DNA from: Neodontobutis hainanensis
Lineage: Eukaryota > Chordata > Actinopteri > Gobiiformes > Odontobutidae
Reading direction: 5' to 3'
NCBI GenBank assembly: GCA_024349245.1
Contig: JALDNG010000420.1
Location: forward strand, 186,001 to 250,000
DNA length: 64,000 bases
Part shown: positions 1 to 12,877 of the stretch, piece after piece
How the letters are laid out: every line of letters starts with the position of its first letter
Numbering within the stretch: position 1 is the stretch's first letter
Notes under the pieces: model-generated
Told to the model about the DNA's origin: nothing
Databases searched by the model: none
What the model saw: only the letters and a program-made list of their open reading frames with translations
Made by a program: the position numbers and the translations under genes

Positions 1-1265
1 AATTTATCTAGTTTAAGAAATCAAAACTCATAAATCTGTGATCATGAGATTAACGATAAGCTCGTAATTGACTAATTAACATACTTGAAAAAATGAAGAT
101 CTGAGAATCACCAACTTAAATTTTCTTCACATAATTTTTATAAACCTAAAATCTTAAAATTTTTAAAGAAATAAAACTCATGCGGTCCGCGATTGCGCGT
201 ATGTGAAAATAGTTTTTGTTTACAAAAATTAAATAACCAGGACTATTTGATTTGATTATTTGACGAATACCTAATCAAAAAAAATTTTCTTTTCAAATCA
301 GACATACGATGAAGTTTCGAATTTTCATATTTCAACCAAAATTTACAAGGAAAAATGACCTTTTCTTATTTTTACTCAACGTATGACCAACCAGGCAGGT
401 TTTAACAAATCTTAAAATATTATTTTCGCTAAATTAATGAATTAATATTTTATAATTATTTAAAATAAAACTTTTGTTCAAAAATAATCATTGATTGTAC
501 TTTGGTAAATATGAGGCAATTTCCTTTGTGATGTATTACATTGTCTTGATTTAATTTTTCTGAAAAAAATTTGAATTTTTAATAACAATTTATCAATTTT
601 TTTATTTTCTGGATAGCGAGAATTGCCGTATCGATAAGAGTCGAAATATTTTTCTATCATTAATAAAAATTAAAGAAGTAGTTAGACTGTTTTCCTTTAA
701 TGTCCATGAAATTTGAAATTGATAACAGATAAGTTTCATATTATTTTACAAACTTAAGAATTTTTAAGTTACTTGATCATTTATCGATATTTTTCTTGAA
801 GAAAAACAATCCGATTTGTCCACGCTTCTAATTTTTGAGTTATTTTTCTGACTTCAATGTTTTATATTTCAAGATTTCGACGCGTATTAACTCTTAAATA
901 GGTTTTAATTTACGATGCTGAAAAAATTAGTATATAAAACAACACATGAAAGTAGATTAATATTTGGTCGAATTTTTATGAGTTATTGAATTTTAAAATT
1001 TTAAGATAAAATTCTTTCTGTGAACTAAATTAAAGAGATTTTTACAATAAAATTTCAGCTGGAAACATATTTTAACAGTATTTGTAAAACTCTGTAATTC
1101 GAAATATACAGATTCTCTGATAACTTTGAAATTACCTTAAATACCCATCACAAAAGTTTTCATAAAATGCATCGGTTTTGTTAGGGTTGAATTTCGATAT
1201 TTTCGCAACCTAAATTTTAAATATTTTAATCAATTTTTTAAAGATTTTAAAATTCTACTTTAAGG
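1..1265. other. AT-rich upstream region, no gene resolved
   Basis: No exon chain can be followed here. The stretch lies directly upstream of the first readable exon of the KSR-like gene, so amino-terminal exons of that gene could be hidden in it, but I could not link any by frame and splice sites. A short reading frame on the minus strand (478-660) is at chance level for this base composition. Confidence 0.5.
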
Positions 1266-2806
1266 GTTAAAGTGCATAGTGAATGCTCAAAATACCTTTC
1301 TGGAAGTTGTAAATCGGTTTATCAACATATACCAATTGTATCGTCCCCAAACTCAAAAGAAAACAACTGGGACATTCCTAATCTATCTATTCTAGTACCG
1401 GAGCATTCATTAAACATAGCATAATGGTCAAAGTGAAGAAGAAAACCCGTCGCTTTCTATAGTCGATAAAATGAAAAGAAAGAATAAAGTTTTTCTTATG
1501 AATTATAATTAGTCTCAGCTTAACTCAAAATTAGAAGTCACAAAACCAGATTTATTCTTCACTGATCATGGTATTGAGTTACAAGATGTATATAATATGT
1601 CTGAAAAAGAGACTTCAAAAAAAAGTTATTCGTAATATATTTCCCAAATAAAAAAGTGTAACCAAACCAAGCAGAAATTTATTAGTGAATGCAGAAGACA
1701 TGTTACTGGCTCAAAATCAATCTCCAACACAGAAAAATTTTCGTGACTCTAATATAAAGGTGATAATCAACTTAATTTAAGACAATAATGGAGAAGACAA
1801 AGATTTTATTGTGTTGAAAAAGATCTAGAATTTGGAAAATTATTACACAGGAATCGATTCGGCCGAGTGCACATTGGTAGTTACCGTGGTGATGTTTTAA
1901 TTCATGTTATGGAAACTCGCTATCACTCAAAAAATTTGGAACAATTTAAGGAACAGGTTAGTAAAGTTTTAAATCTAGATTAACTTGCTCAAACGCGTTC
2001 GTCACGATAGTTTGGTCCAGTTTCTTTGCGCATGTATCGATCCTCCAACATATGCAATTGTAACTAAGTACACTTTCATTGTATAATTGCAGTAACGTTT
2101 ATGGCTGTTCATTGTTTTCAAAATTATACGAAGAGAAATATGAGTTTCCGCAACCTACTGTAAATTTTATTTTTGAACAGATAGTTAAGGTAAACTTGAT
2201 TTCTTGTTTTAAGGCATTAGGATATCTCCACTCTAAAAATATCTTGCATATGAATTTGAATAGTCGCACGATATTTTATTGCCAAGGAAACATAGTTTTG
2301 TGCGATTACGGAATGGTTTCGATTGAAAACCAACAAAACTACATTCCAATAGTTGTGTGTTCATTTCGGGGGTTTATGATCCCCAAATATTGGATATACT
2401 ATCAAGCTCCTGAAATTTTAAAATGTATGCGAATATCTCGACCTGGTCTCGAAATAAAACAATCTGGATTCAAATCTGATATATTCGCCTTAGGGTAAAA
2501 CTCACATTTTTATATTTTGTGTTGTGTTTTATGAACTAATGATGCAAAAACTTCCATGGAGTGGAATGTGTCCAGAATCAGTATTTTGGAACATATGCAA
2601 TGGGACACCTATCGACGATGAGGATGTGAGTCCTCTCACCCAGGTTTTAAATTTAATTATATTTTTAGGCTGTGTTAAAAAATTGCCTGTGTGTAGCTGA
2701 GGACAGATTTTCAAACGTTAAACAAATAGAAAGTATAATCAGAGAGCATTCCAAAAAGCATGTCCTCCACCGAACTCCATCGATTCCTACCGATTCACAT
2801 TTTTAA
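1266..2806 (+). CDS. ksr-like: KSR-like pseudokinase (kinase suppressor of Ras), 5' incomplete, one frame break
   Basis: Ten exons are readable: 1266-1394, 1420-1488, 1513-1631, 1657-1759, 1782-1956, 1979-2067, 2093-2189, 2214-2494, 2520-2643 and 2669-2806 (stop TAA). The nine introns are 22-25 nt. The first exon carries HSEC followed by a Cys seven residues on, like the end of a C1 zinc domain, then a Ser-rich linker. The kinase domain starts about 1845. Its diagnostic stretches match KSR rather than Raf: ACIDPPTYAIVT after helix C, GYLHSKNILHMNLNS, YQAPEIL, SDIFALG and YELMMQKLPW. Catalytic residues are eroded: the ATP lysine position reads VLIHVM, HRD is HMN, and DFG is DYG. KSR family members bind Raf, MEK and ERK at the membrane and act mainly as scaffolds (family knowledge). 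Two oddities: within exon 1782-1956 the linker frame and the kinase frame differ by one base, and the intron at 2495-2519 ends in TG. Either a sequencing error or early decay could explain the frame break. The amino terminus is missing or unrecognised. Confidence 0.85.
2495..2519 (+). other. 25-nt intron with GT...TG ends in the KSR-like gene
   Basis: Removing exactly these 25 bases restores the expected kinase spacing, FALG followed by VVFYELMM, with the same residue count as in other KSR proteins. The donor is GT (gtaaaact), but the acceptor is TG instead of AG, and no AG occurs until well into the coding sequence. The other eight introns of the gene end in AG. Confidence 0.65.
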
Positions 2807-3779
2807 AATTTTTTAATAAATGGCAGAAATGTTCCATTATAACACGAAGAAAGTCAATTATTTTGTAGTTCACATTTACTAGATTCATAAAATTAATTTT
2901 TTATGTATATTTTTATCCTCATTAAATTGTTTATTTCTCATAAAATATCGTATTTTCGAATGTTATTTTCTGGCTTTGGAAAAATTACATTCTAACTCTT
3001 CCTGATGCTTTATTAATATAAATGAAAAAATTATGCAAAAAATATTGGTTTTTACATTTCAATTATCTTAAAAACCACGATTAAAATAGCTATAGCTTAC
3101 TTATTTTGTTAAAATGGTATTTTTGGCAAAATTTAATTTGAAAAATCACAATTTATAACTTACATATGTTGAACATTTTTAAATCGAAAATTTCTTAAAA
3201 ATATAAATTCAATGACGTTCTTTCATTTTAATGTTTAAAAATTTCTTTTACAATTTAATATCATTCATTTAGTTTCAAGATAAATTTCATCATTAGAGTT
3301 TTCAGATGCTTAACTTTGTTCAATTTAATTTTATGCCAAAGATGTCATCAAGTCTCCTTACTATTATAAACTTAGAGATAAAATATATGATAGTAATTTG
3401 AAAATTCAAGATTTTAAAGCTTATATTTTCAGTGTTTTGAAGAAAAATGTTCCTATTTTGACACAAAATGAAATTATAGTGTTCTTTGAGACCTGACATT
3501 GAAATTAGAGATTTTTATAAAAAAAATTTAAATATTAACCACGAGCAGTCGGTCTATTTATTCTGATATTTAAATTAGTTTAGTTTTTGAGTAATATGAA
3601 ACCTATATAATTTTTAGAAAGAAGCAGGCTTATGGTGATTATACTCAACTAAATCTTTTTGGCATGAATTTGAAGAATTTTAAACATAACTATGCCTGAA
3701 TAAAACTTATTTTAACAAGCGACTTTTATTATAGATTTTATATAATAAATGTTTAAATTGTGAAAATTTATTTTCTGAA
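2807..3779. other. AT-rich intergenic sequence
   Basis: Downstream of the KSR-like stop codon. I see no exon chain, RNA gene or repeat that can be supported. Confidence 0.6.
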
Positions 3780-4025
3780 ATGATCAAGACGTCCAGCAAA
3801 CCAGTTGTGAAAGTTTACTTTTTTCTTAGTTGACCGAGGAGGAGTATGTGAGGTTTTTAGTGGGTAGGAGTCCCACACTACCGAACGCTCAGTACCTGAA
3901 CTACGAAATGGTTTTAGCGTTCCAGTCTCAGGCTAACAAGCAAAGCTTGATACTATGATATAAATAGAATGAATCGTCCTTAGAAACAAGACAAGATAGT
4001 TTTGTCTCAGTATTGCTTGACAAAA
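3780..4025. repeat. GC-richer patch, possibly an LTR remnant
   Basis: This stretch is clearly richer in G+C than its surroundings. It holds ccgaggaggagt at 3834-3845, an exact 12-base match to 47934-47945, and a TATAAATA box at 3959-3966 followed about 10 bases later by gaatcgtcctta. A similar string, gaatcgtcttta, occurs near 62850. A TATA box inside a compact non-coding GC-rich block would suit a solo long terminal repeat, but I could not define TG...CA ends or a target-site duplication. Confidence 0.3.
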
Positions 4026-4307
4026 TTTTTTATAAGGACTAGATTAGAAATCAAGAACAATTTTATCCCCTTTTTCTCGATACTCAACTTATAACTTAAA
4101 TATTTAACTAAGGTGAGATTAAATTTTATAGATAATAGTTGTCATCTTTTGTTCTGTATATATCTTTAATAATATAAATAAATATTCTATCTCAGGGTAC
4201 TAATGTTAAAATGTATGAGACGATTATAAAAACAAAAAATAACATAAAACAATATAATTTAAGCATGACTTGTTTTACCACAACAATGGTAAAACCTATC
4301 AACGATT

Positions 4308-4590
4308 ATGGGTATTAAGTAAGCCCATAATTATTTTTCAGAACTGCTTCATTCCCAAAAAGACAAATGGTTGGCTAATTTCAATCAGGTTTCTTTCTTT
4401 AAATAAATTCGATAAGTACATGTTAAGATTTTTATCTCATATAAGATATATTTTCAAAAGTATTTTTATTTTAAAGAACTTCTTTAGATTCAATACCTAG
4501 AGATGTCTTAAATAGAGTCCTATAAGTTCCATAAAACTAAAAAAGAGTCATCTTGATAAATCGTTTACGTATATATATCGTAAAAGTTAA
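4308..4590 (+). CDS. Possible small spliced gene, unidentified
   Basis: Five segments join in a consistent frame: 4308-4311, 4342-4388, 4417-4459, 4488-4516 and 4546-4590 (stop TAA), giving 55 residues that begin MELLHSQKDKWLANFNQ. The four removed pieces are 28-30 nt with GT...AG ends. That is slightly longer than most introns of the confirmed genes, and the choice of splice sites was free, so chance is a real possibility. The proposed ATG would be split from its second codon by the first intron, and the segments could equally be internal exons of a longer gene. The sequence is hydrophilic without a signal peptide or motif that I recognise. Confidence 0.25.
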
Positions 4591-7500
4591 AACGAGTTTC
4601 ATTAACATATGCTCATGACAAAATAAGAGCTAAGAGAGTTAAAATAAATAAAATTTTGATATGAAACAAATTAATTTAAAAAAACTAAATTTTTTTTCAT
4701 AGTGATATCGATAAAAATGAAAGAAGAAAAATATATATCTCAGCATAACGTGTGTTGATAAATAATTCATGAAAAATGTACTTATGGCAGGTTTATGTTT
4801 TAATTCTTTAGATTAGCTGACAATTTAATTAAGTTTCCATACGTCTCACAAATTAAAAAGTAAAAATTTTTAATTCTTTGAATTATTCGAAAATACTCTT
4901 TTATACCTTCGGTTTTTATTTTTATTGAGTGTTTAAAATATAGGATACAAATTGATAAAGCACAAAGATCGTCATAATATGTTTCTGTACTTTTAAAACA
5001 CTTTCTTTCCCAATTTATTAACGAAAAATCAATTGAAAGATTAAATAAATTTAAAACCACAAAAATTCATTTTATTTAAAGAAAAATAATGTAGATCAGT
5101 TCACGAATTATTACCTTGTTACCTCAAGCTGAAGCATAAAATCGATTTTCAACTAATGGTTAAAATTTCAAGAGATATTTGAATTCTCTGAATAAAATGA
5201 AACTTTAATGGCAGAATTTCAATTTCCTATTCATTAATATCCTATTATTTATAACTTAATTTTGTAGTCAAAAGTAAATTCTTGAACTATTTTTGTTGAC
5301 GTTATGTATATAAAAGATTTGATGAAAAATCGGCTTTTAAAAACTAATTTACGATTTCAAAATAAAGACTAGTAATGACAGTTTCAAAGTAAAAAATTTC
5401 ATTTTTAGCTTTAGGATTTAACTTTTTTACAAAAATATTAATTTATGCCTTATATTTTTCAAACAAGAAAAAATACACAGAAGATAAAAAACTTACAACT
5501 TATTTTTTGTTTACTTATTCATAAAAAAATATTTTTAAAATTCTTCACGATTTAAAACATAACGCATAATAATTTATTTATTTAATTAATTTTCATTTAA
5601 TCATCTAATACAGAGTATTTATAAACTACCTTTCAATCAAGTTGTTGTTTAATCTTAAATTTATTTCAAAAAATTAAGTTCATCTAGAATGCATTTAAAT
5701 TCTCATGCAAGAATTGAGAGATTCGTTTTTTCAAAATAATCTTGAGTTTATTCATTACAATATATTTAATTATGAAAAAAACAAACAAAGCTTAATGAAT
5801 CGTTGAAATATAATTGAAACATCGCTTCCTCTCTTTGGTTATTTGACTATTATTTTAATGTTTGATCAGTGAAAATTTTCAAATTGTCGCCTGAGTTGGT
5901 AAAATGTAAAAGCATGTTTTTGGTTCAAAGTATCTTTGAAAAAAACTATCATAATACCATATATCGACTCATGTGCGAGTTTTTAATATTTACAAGAAAG
6001 CAGTTTGATAATAAAATTGATTTATATACCAGGAAAGTTAGATTATATTCGCCACCATGCATATTTTGTCACACAAACCTAAAAAGCTATGTTTAATTTT
6101 AAAATTTCAAACAGAAATTCAATTGTTTAATTATTTTCAGATTCGGAAAAGGAATTTCAACACTTTCAGAAGAAAATCTTCATTGAATTTTATCAAGTCT
6201 AAAAATTAACAACGGATAAAATTTGTTATTTTTTATAAAAATAACAAACTTAGCAGACAAATATTTGATACTAACTGATTTTTTACTCTATTTTTGTTGA
6301 ATTTTGTTGAGAGTTTTACTGATCGAACAAGTGTCAAAATCAATTCACCTCAAATGAACAGTTTTTAAAAATATTTATGGCTCTTATTTTTTTAAACAAA
6401 ATTATTTTCTCTGTCTGTTTATATTATTATGTATTTCACGTAAAGTACTTAAAACTTTTTTTGAGTATTTTTACGTGATGATTTACCATCACACAGAATG
6501 AATCATGAAAAAAATTATTGTCAACCTAAATTTTACAAAATAACTAATTTAAAATTCATTTTAACAATCTAAATAGTATCTTAACTATTTTTTGTAAAAG
6601 ATACGAAACTCAACATCATTAAATCAGATACTTTATTCATTGATTCTGATGTTTTTTAAATTTGTTGACAACATAAAATAAATATGGTCTGATCAAAGTC
6701 GAATTCAAAATTATGGAATTTATTGAACGAACCATCTAGATATGACATAAATAATCCCTTTTTTGATTACCTATCATAATATTTTGCAATTTAATGTTAA
6801 TACATCGAAAAAACTCAAATTTTTTTTTAGATTTTCAAAGAATCTTGATTAACTCCTTAAAGTTTTTTAATTTATACCTTTCGTAAATTATTCTTTCTAT
6901 GTTTTATATCTTATTATAATTCATTGTAATAGCATTTCAAGAATTTTTGTCTTTCAAAGGAAAGTCAAAGATATCAGAGCGTTCTCTGAAGAAATTTTAG
7001 GTCCATATAATCCCTTCAATAAAATATGTTTACTACTTTCAGCACCATTTTGATTCTGTAAAAACAAGCATATTAATAAAGGAACCGATTAATCTCACAA
7101 AGTAAATGATAAAATAAGTTTAAAAATAACATAAATAAATAACCTGAAGTTTAAATTTATCAATTTATTCAAACCATTAAAAATAGTTTGTTTATAACTG
7201 TATGTAGATATCATAATTTTGAAACGCCTAAGATAATGAATTTTTTATATTAAAATCTCCAAAAAACAGGAAATAATATTTCTGGTTGTATAAACGAAAA
7301 TTCTCACAAAATATTATTGATTAAAAAAATTTTAAAATACAATTTCATCTTTTTACTATCGTAAAAGTTGATTTAATGACTCCGATACTAAAAAAATTAG
7401 ATGTTGTTATGTTAATTTTCATTGATGATTGAAACGATTAGATTATATATTTATAAATTTATTTAAATATACCACACTTTTTTATGGTTTAATTTTAGAA

Positions 7501-10500
7501 TTTCTATAAAAATTATTCACAAAAATTTTCTCATCGATTTTAAAATTTAGTATAATCAGAAGTAAATTTTATTCATGAAAATCAAAAAATCTTCAATTTA
7601 TTAAATTTTAACACTTGTTCTGTCAAAAAATAATCAATGATTTAGAAAAATAAATTTAATTGAAGGATTTAACAAAATATTTCAAAATATATGGAAAAAG
7701 CTAAATTAATGTAAAAATGTGACAAAGCATAAATGTTGCAGACACATTAAAAAATGTAAAAATAATATAACAAATTTATTCTGTATTAACACAATTTATT
7801 AAGTTGATAAACAAAACGTTTTCCTCTTTTGAAATATTAAAGTAAAAAGAAATTTATTTTTGTGCAAATTTGTTAAACCCTGTCCCTAATTTTATTATTT
7901 TAACAGCTGCTCATATTTAACTTATATTTTTAAAAGACAAGAAAACCACATCCATTGATGATGCACATAACGACATAATTTTAAAATAAAAATACATCAA
8001 ATATTATTTTGAATTATTCTTAAAATTACTTTGAAAATACATTTTAAAGTGTATATATGATAAAATTGCAAAATTATTATTTTCAATAATATACATCTCG
8101 AAAAAGGTATAAAAATGATTCAATGTAATGTACGAAAATTCATAATAAATTCTAGGGTAAAAATAATCCCAAAAACCGATACTTGAAAAGATTTAAAATT
8201 ATCAATATAGTTTCTGAATTTTGAAGAAATAGAGACAATGCACACCCATTCATGAAACATAATAGAAGCGAGTTCAAATGAAATGTTTTATAAAAAGAAA
8301 AAATCAATTAAATTTTAACAATTAAAGAGAATTTTCATTATATTTAGAATATGAAAAATTTTTTTGCCACAAAATATTTATTTTATAAAATAATTTAGCC
8401 GAAATCAATCTTATATAATTTTTGAAACTTTTTAACCATATATCAATTTAAAATTTGTAAAATCTGAAGAATATATAAAATTTTATTTTGTTAAAATCAA
8501 CCTGATAATTCTGAACTTAAAAATTAAAAAAAATAATTCATATATTTATGTACACATAATCGTAATAATAACCTGAAAAAGTTCATATTTTCTATTTTAC
8601 ATTACAAATTATTTTACCAACAAAAATAGGATTTTTCATAATATTGACTGATTCAATTTATTTTGTTAAATATAAAAGTAGTTACGCGTCATTAGAATTT
8701 TTAAATTTTAAATTTTTTATAATATGCAAAAATTAGAAATACCGTACAGATCCTCTTACTTCTGAGAAGTATATTTCAAAATTTCGTTGATAAGGATATC
8801 ATATTCGAAAAAATTTAAATATAATCTATGAGAAAAAAGTATTATTAAAGCCCATAAACTGGATCTTAACGAAAAGATTTCCATTGATAAAATGAAGATG
8901 TCAATAATTATCAATATTTATGAGAGAAATACATCGTCTTTTAATAATTAGGCCAAAATTTACACACAACCACAAAATATATTGTTTAAAACATAATTGA
9001 CTCTATCATTAGGCGAAACAAAAATGCTAATAAATAGGTAATAGAAAGATTTTTTACTGAAAAAATTTTTCTAGTAGTTGAAAGGAGAATATTTGCAATT
9101 TAAAACAAAATTTGACTGCAAATGTTTTTATGTGAAAAAATATTTTAACAAATACGATGGGTTTTCATAAATTTGAAAACATTTTAGCCACTTCCTTATA
9201 ATTCATTAAGCATGATTTTTTAATTTAAAGCAAAGAAGAGAATTTAATCATGCAAAACTCACGATAAACGATTTTATTTGCTAAAAATTCGAAAACGCTG
9301 TCTGATGTAAATACATGTTATATTATCGTTTTAAAAAAGGGCAGTAAAAATATTTTTAATAAATTCAAATGCGATGTAATAAAGTAAAAAATAGTCTCTA
9401 AAAATCTTTAAAGAAGATGATATAAAATGTAAATTTATCACATAGAATTACGATTGGTATAATTTTAAAATGAACTATGATATAGTATCATATAAACTAA
9501 AATGACAACGAAATAGTTTGATGGGTATTTGTTATAATTAATATTTTTGCTTTCAAAGAAAGTTCTTAAGGAGGAAGAATAGAAATGTTTTTGAAAATTT
9601 AACAAAGTATTTTTCTTTTTATAATATAATATTTTATTACAGTGTAACTACTATCTCTTGAAATTAGATTGATCATAAAAGATTAAATAATAATCACCGA
9701 TTCTATAAATAAAAATAAATGTCTCTGAAAATTGTTCAAAGAAATCCTTTCGTTACCTCAAAAATAAAAATATATTCCAAATTTAAAACTCTTCAATCGA
9801 AAGAGGTCAAAGTTAAAATTTTACTTTTGGAAAAAATAGAATTAAACATAATTGATATGGATTAATCAGCGAACATCAAAAAAGGAAAAAATACCTTTAT
9901 AACTACTCATCAGAACCAAAATCAAGAGAATTTATTTATATGATAGACATGCTTTTGAATTATTTGATTCATAAAATAGGATTTTAAAGAAATTAAAATA
10001 TAAAATTGATTTTAAAAAGAAATCCTATTTAGCATAAAATTATAAGGATAGTTATTTCTTAAATTTTGTTGAAGATAAAAATAACTGCAAACATTTAGGA
10101 ACACTTAAAATTTTTTCAACAAAGTAAGCCTATTTTTTTCCTTATAAGAAATAACTCGGAGGGTAACAGTAAATCATCTTAATATTCACATATTAAGGAT
10201 GTGTCAATTTTTTATTTCTATCGGATAAATTTGTCAGAAATAACCGATTGAACTTATTGTCAATTATGTCCCAAAATTTGACAATACAGTTTTGTTTTTA
10301 TTTTCAAACAAATAAAGGAAAAAACCATAAACTTCAGAAAATCTAATGCAATAAATCAAAATATATAATTGACATCCAAGGTTATACCCAAGACAAGAAA
10401 TATCAAAATTAAGAGTTTGTACCAATACAAGCAAAATGTTACGAACGATTCAACTTGAATAATCTGATTTCAAAAATTCTGTCACTAGGCCAAAAAATTG

Positions 10501-10510
10501 AATAAAAACA
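4591..10510. other. AT-rich desert
   Basis: Nearly 6 kb of low-complexity A+T-rich sequence. Reading frames of 75-86 codons at 4800-5060 (minus) and 5869-6096 (plus) are within chance expectation for this composition, and neither shows a recognisable motif. No tRNA, repeat array or exon chain was seen. Confidence 0.55.
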
Positions 10511-10800
10511 ATGGATAGTGTTCATGTTTGCGTTGTTGTCTTTTGTGTTAAAATTCTTTTTTCCTAGTTAAACATTCCTGGTCAAATTACTCTAAATTTT
10601 AATTACACATCATTTTTGCTTGAGAGCGAACATCTTTTGAACAAAAAGGAATTTTAGAAAAAAACAAAATATGAGATAAGTCGAATTTCTCTTTCCGAGA
10701 TAGGTTGACTAAATCAGGCACAACAATCAAGGATACTAATCATGGTGAAAGTTCTTAAACGTCTGAAGAATATATCATACATGTGAAAATGGAACAATAA
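10511..10800 (+). pseudogene. Spliced coding fragments, unidentified, frame interrupted
   Basis: An ATG at 10511 opens a short hydrophobic leader (MDSVHVCVVVFC). A 21-nt GT...AG piece (10547-10567) then separates it from 10568-10657, which ends in TAG. Further on, two 24-nt GT...AG pieces (10680-10703 and 10745-10768) flank 10704-10744 and 10769-10800; these join in frame and end in TAA. Intron sizes match the confirmed genes of this window exactly. The first and second halves do not share a frame, because a TAG and a one-base phase mismatch lie between them. This may be two tiny genes, a gene with an exon I misplaced, or a decayed gene. A secreted product is suggested only by the leader. Confidence 0.3.
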
Positions 10801-10909
10801 TAATTAATTTGTGCATAATACTCTTTATGAACATAATAAAAGTAAAAGTACGAATAAAAGGTTCAAACTCTTAACCCATCTCTATTTGGTCCTTATACAT
10901 AGAATTAAA

Positions 10910-11395
10910 TGACGAGTGTTCATAAAATTTTTTAAAGGTAATTTTAGTCATTCTCATTAAAGGCAAAGTTTTAATCCAAGAACAAGGGCCTATTCATCAA
11001 TATACCTATCGATTTTAAAAATACTATACTTTTACAAAAAAAGGATGTAAATCAACTGACTTTGAGATTTTAAAAATCCTCTGAACATTGTAAAAGGAAC
11101 AAAGATACTTTAATTCTTTATTGTCATAATTACCAATCATTTTTAAGAAAATTCGGAAAACTATAAATATTTTAAATGCATCAAAACAAGCTGACCAATA
11201 AGTATATTTATAATCTTGACATGTTATTTAAAGAATTCGAATGACGATTAGTAAAAATTCTTCATGGTTTCTGGCACACGAGTAACGTTATTATGGTATT
11301 TTTCAGCATAATATAGGGCAAATTTTTTCAAAAATTTTCGTTTGTTTTCATCAAAAACACTTTATCCGGCAAAATATCTCACATAAACGACGACT
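10910..11395 (+). pseudogene. Further spliced coding-like fragments
   Basis: Two more candidate introns sit in GC-richer sequence. One is a 25-nt GT...AG piece at about 10938-10962, followed by a stretch reading KVLIQEQGPIHQYTYRF before TAA. The other is a 21-nt piece at about 11294-11314, joining LVKILHGFWHTSNVIM to GKFFQKFSFVFIKNT. Stops between the segments prevent a continuous product. With the fragments at 10.5-10.8 kb this marks a roughly 900-base neighbourhood with exon-like texture. No protein family was recognised. Confidence 0.25.
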
Positions 11396-12877
11396 AGCCA
11401 TATTATTAAAATGAACAGGAGTTAAATTTCATTCAAAGACATGAAAATATGGTTAGATTTAATCGAGCTTTCAAATATTTATTTCAGATTGACAGTATGA
11501 GTTAATTATTTGACCATCTGCTAGTAATTCATTTAATGTAAGAATTTTGAGATTTTATTTTCCATATTTTTTACATTTATTTTTTCTGTACGTTTTTGAA
11601 AGTATCTGTAATCTCTGTGAGAAATCCCCAATTCAATTCACCATCTTTTAAAGTATCATTCCGATATTTCATATAATCACTTGAAGCCATTTATATATAA
11701 GAATATGGAAAATATTTCACGGTTAGATTTCAAGAATATGTTTTATGTTTTCAATCTGATAAAAATTGCTTAAATAAATGATACAAGTAAAAAATTTTAA
11801 ATTTTATGATGAATTACAAAAGTTAAAACGCTTTTCTACACTTAAATGATTCAAACTAACAATCTAAAAACGGCTCTAGTAAATTGACAACTTTGAAAAA
11901 CAATTTTAACACCATATTAGCTCCTGTTAGAATGTAAATTTCTTAAACGGAAGATATTTTTATTATAAGCAATGGAAAAACACGATTTTATTTAATGTCT
12001 CGATTATTTTAAAAGAACGTGTAATAACTGTCTATTTAGGATAAATTAAAACCTAAAGATAGAAATCTTTTTTGATATTATCGCATAGTGAGAATAAAAA
12101 ACTTGAATAGATACAATAAAAATCAACTCATTATAATAAAAATATAAACGGAAGCTAATAAGAGATAACAAGTTCAGTTGGAAAGTGATTAATAGTTGAT
12201 CTATTGATTTATTCTCTATGAAATAAAAAAATCATAATTGTGAATAGGAAGTTATATTATTATAATACACTGAAATATGATATCTTAAAACTAACGAACG
12301 ACCCATCCTTATAAATTTACTTAAACAATATGTTAATTGTAATGATATTTAAAAATAAAAAATCTACATTAACTATTAAAATACATGTAAAGAATAAAAT
12401 AGTCCCATTATAAAAAAAACAATCTTGATCTAAAACCAAAAAATTTTAACAAATAAATCAAAACTAAATCCATGTAATCAAATTTATGTTCAAAGATAGA
12501 AGTCAATTTTAATTTGAAGAAAGTTCAGAATTTTCAAAAAAATTAATTCTTGCAAAATCTTTTTCTGTTAAATTATTCTAGATAAGAAAAATTTTCCAAA
12601 CATTTTTAAATAAAAATCAGACTTGACATTTTTATTATTAAAAACGATTAAAAAACAAAAAGGATAAAAAAATTAATTTATTCACAAAATATTATGTTTG
12701 AGGTTTATCTATAAGAAAAATTAAATGAGAAAACAAAAGTTTTTCAAAGATTCGGATGTAATTACTTCCAGGAATAGTTGTGCATACTTCAAAAATTTTT
12801 TATTCTTGATGTTCTCATTAAAATTCGTCAAGGCTCGTTACATTTTGGTCAATATTTTAAAACCTCTCTGATTTCAG
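11396..12877. other. AT-rich sequence, no gene seen
   Basis: No supportable feature. The last 130 bases become GC-richer and are open in more than one frame ahead of the exon-like segment at 12878. Confidence 0.5.

Noticed and set aside
2079..2498. 139-codon uninterrupted frame taken as a stand-alone gene
   Set aside because: It is the KSR-like kinase core reading through a stop-free 24-nt intron; its left end lies inside the intron 2068-2092.
4800..5060. 86-codon reading frame on the minus strand
   Set aside because: With roughly 9% stop codons per codon in this composition, a few frames of this length are expected in 64 kb. No splice-bounded chain or motif supports it.
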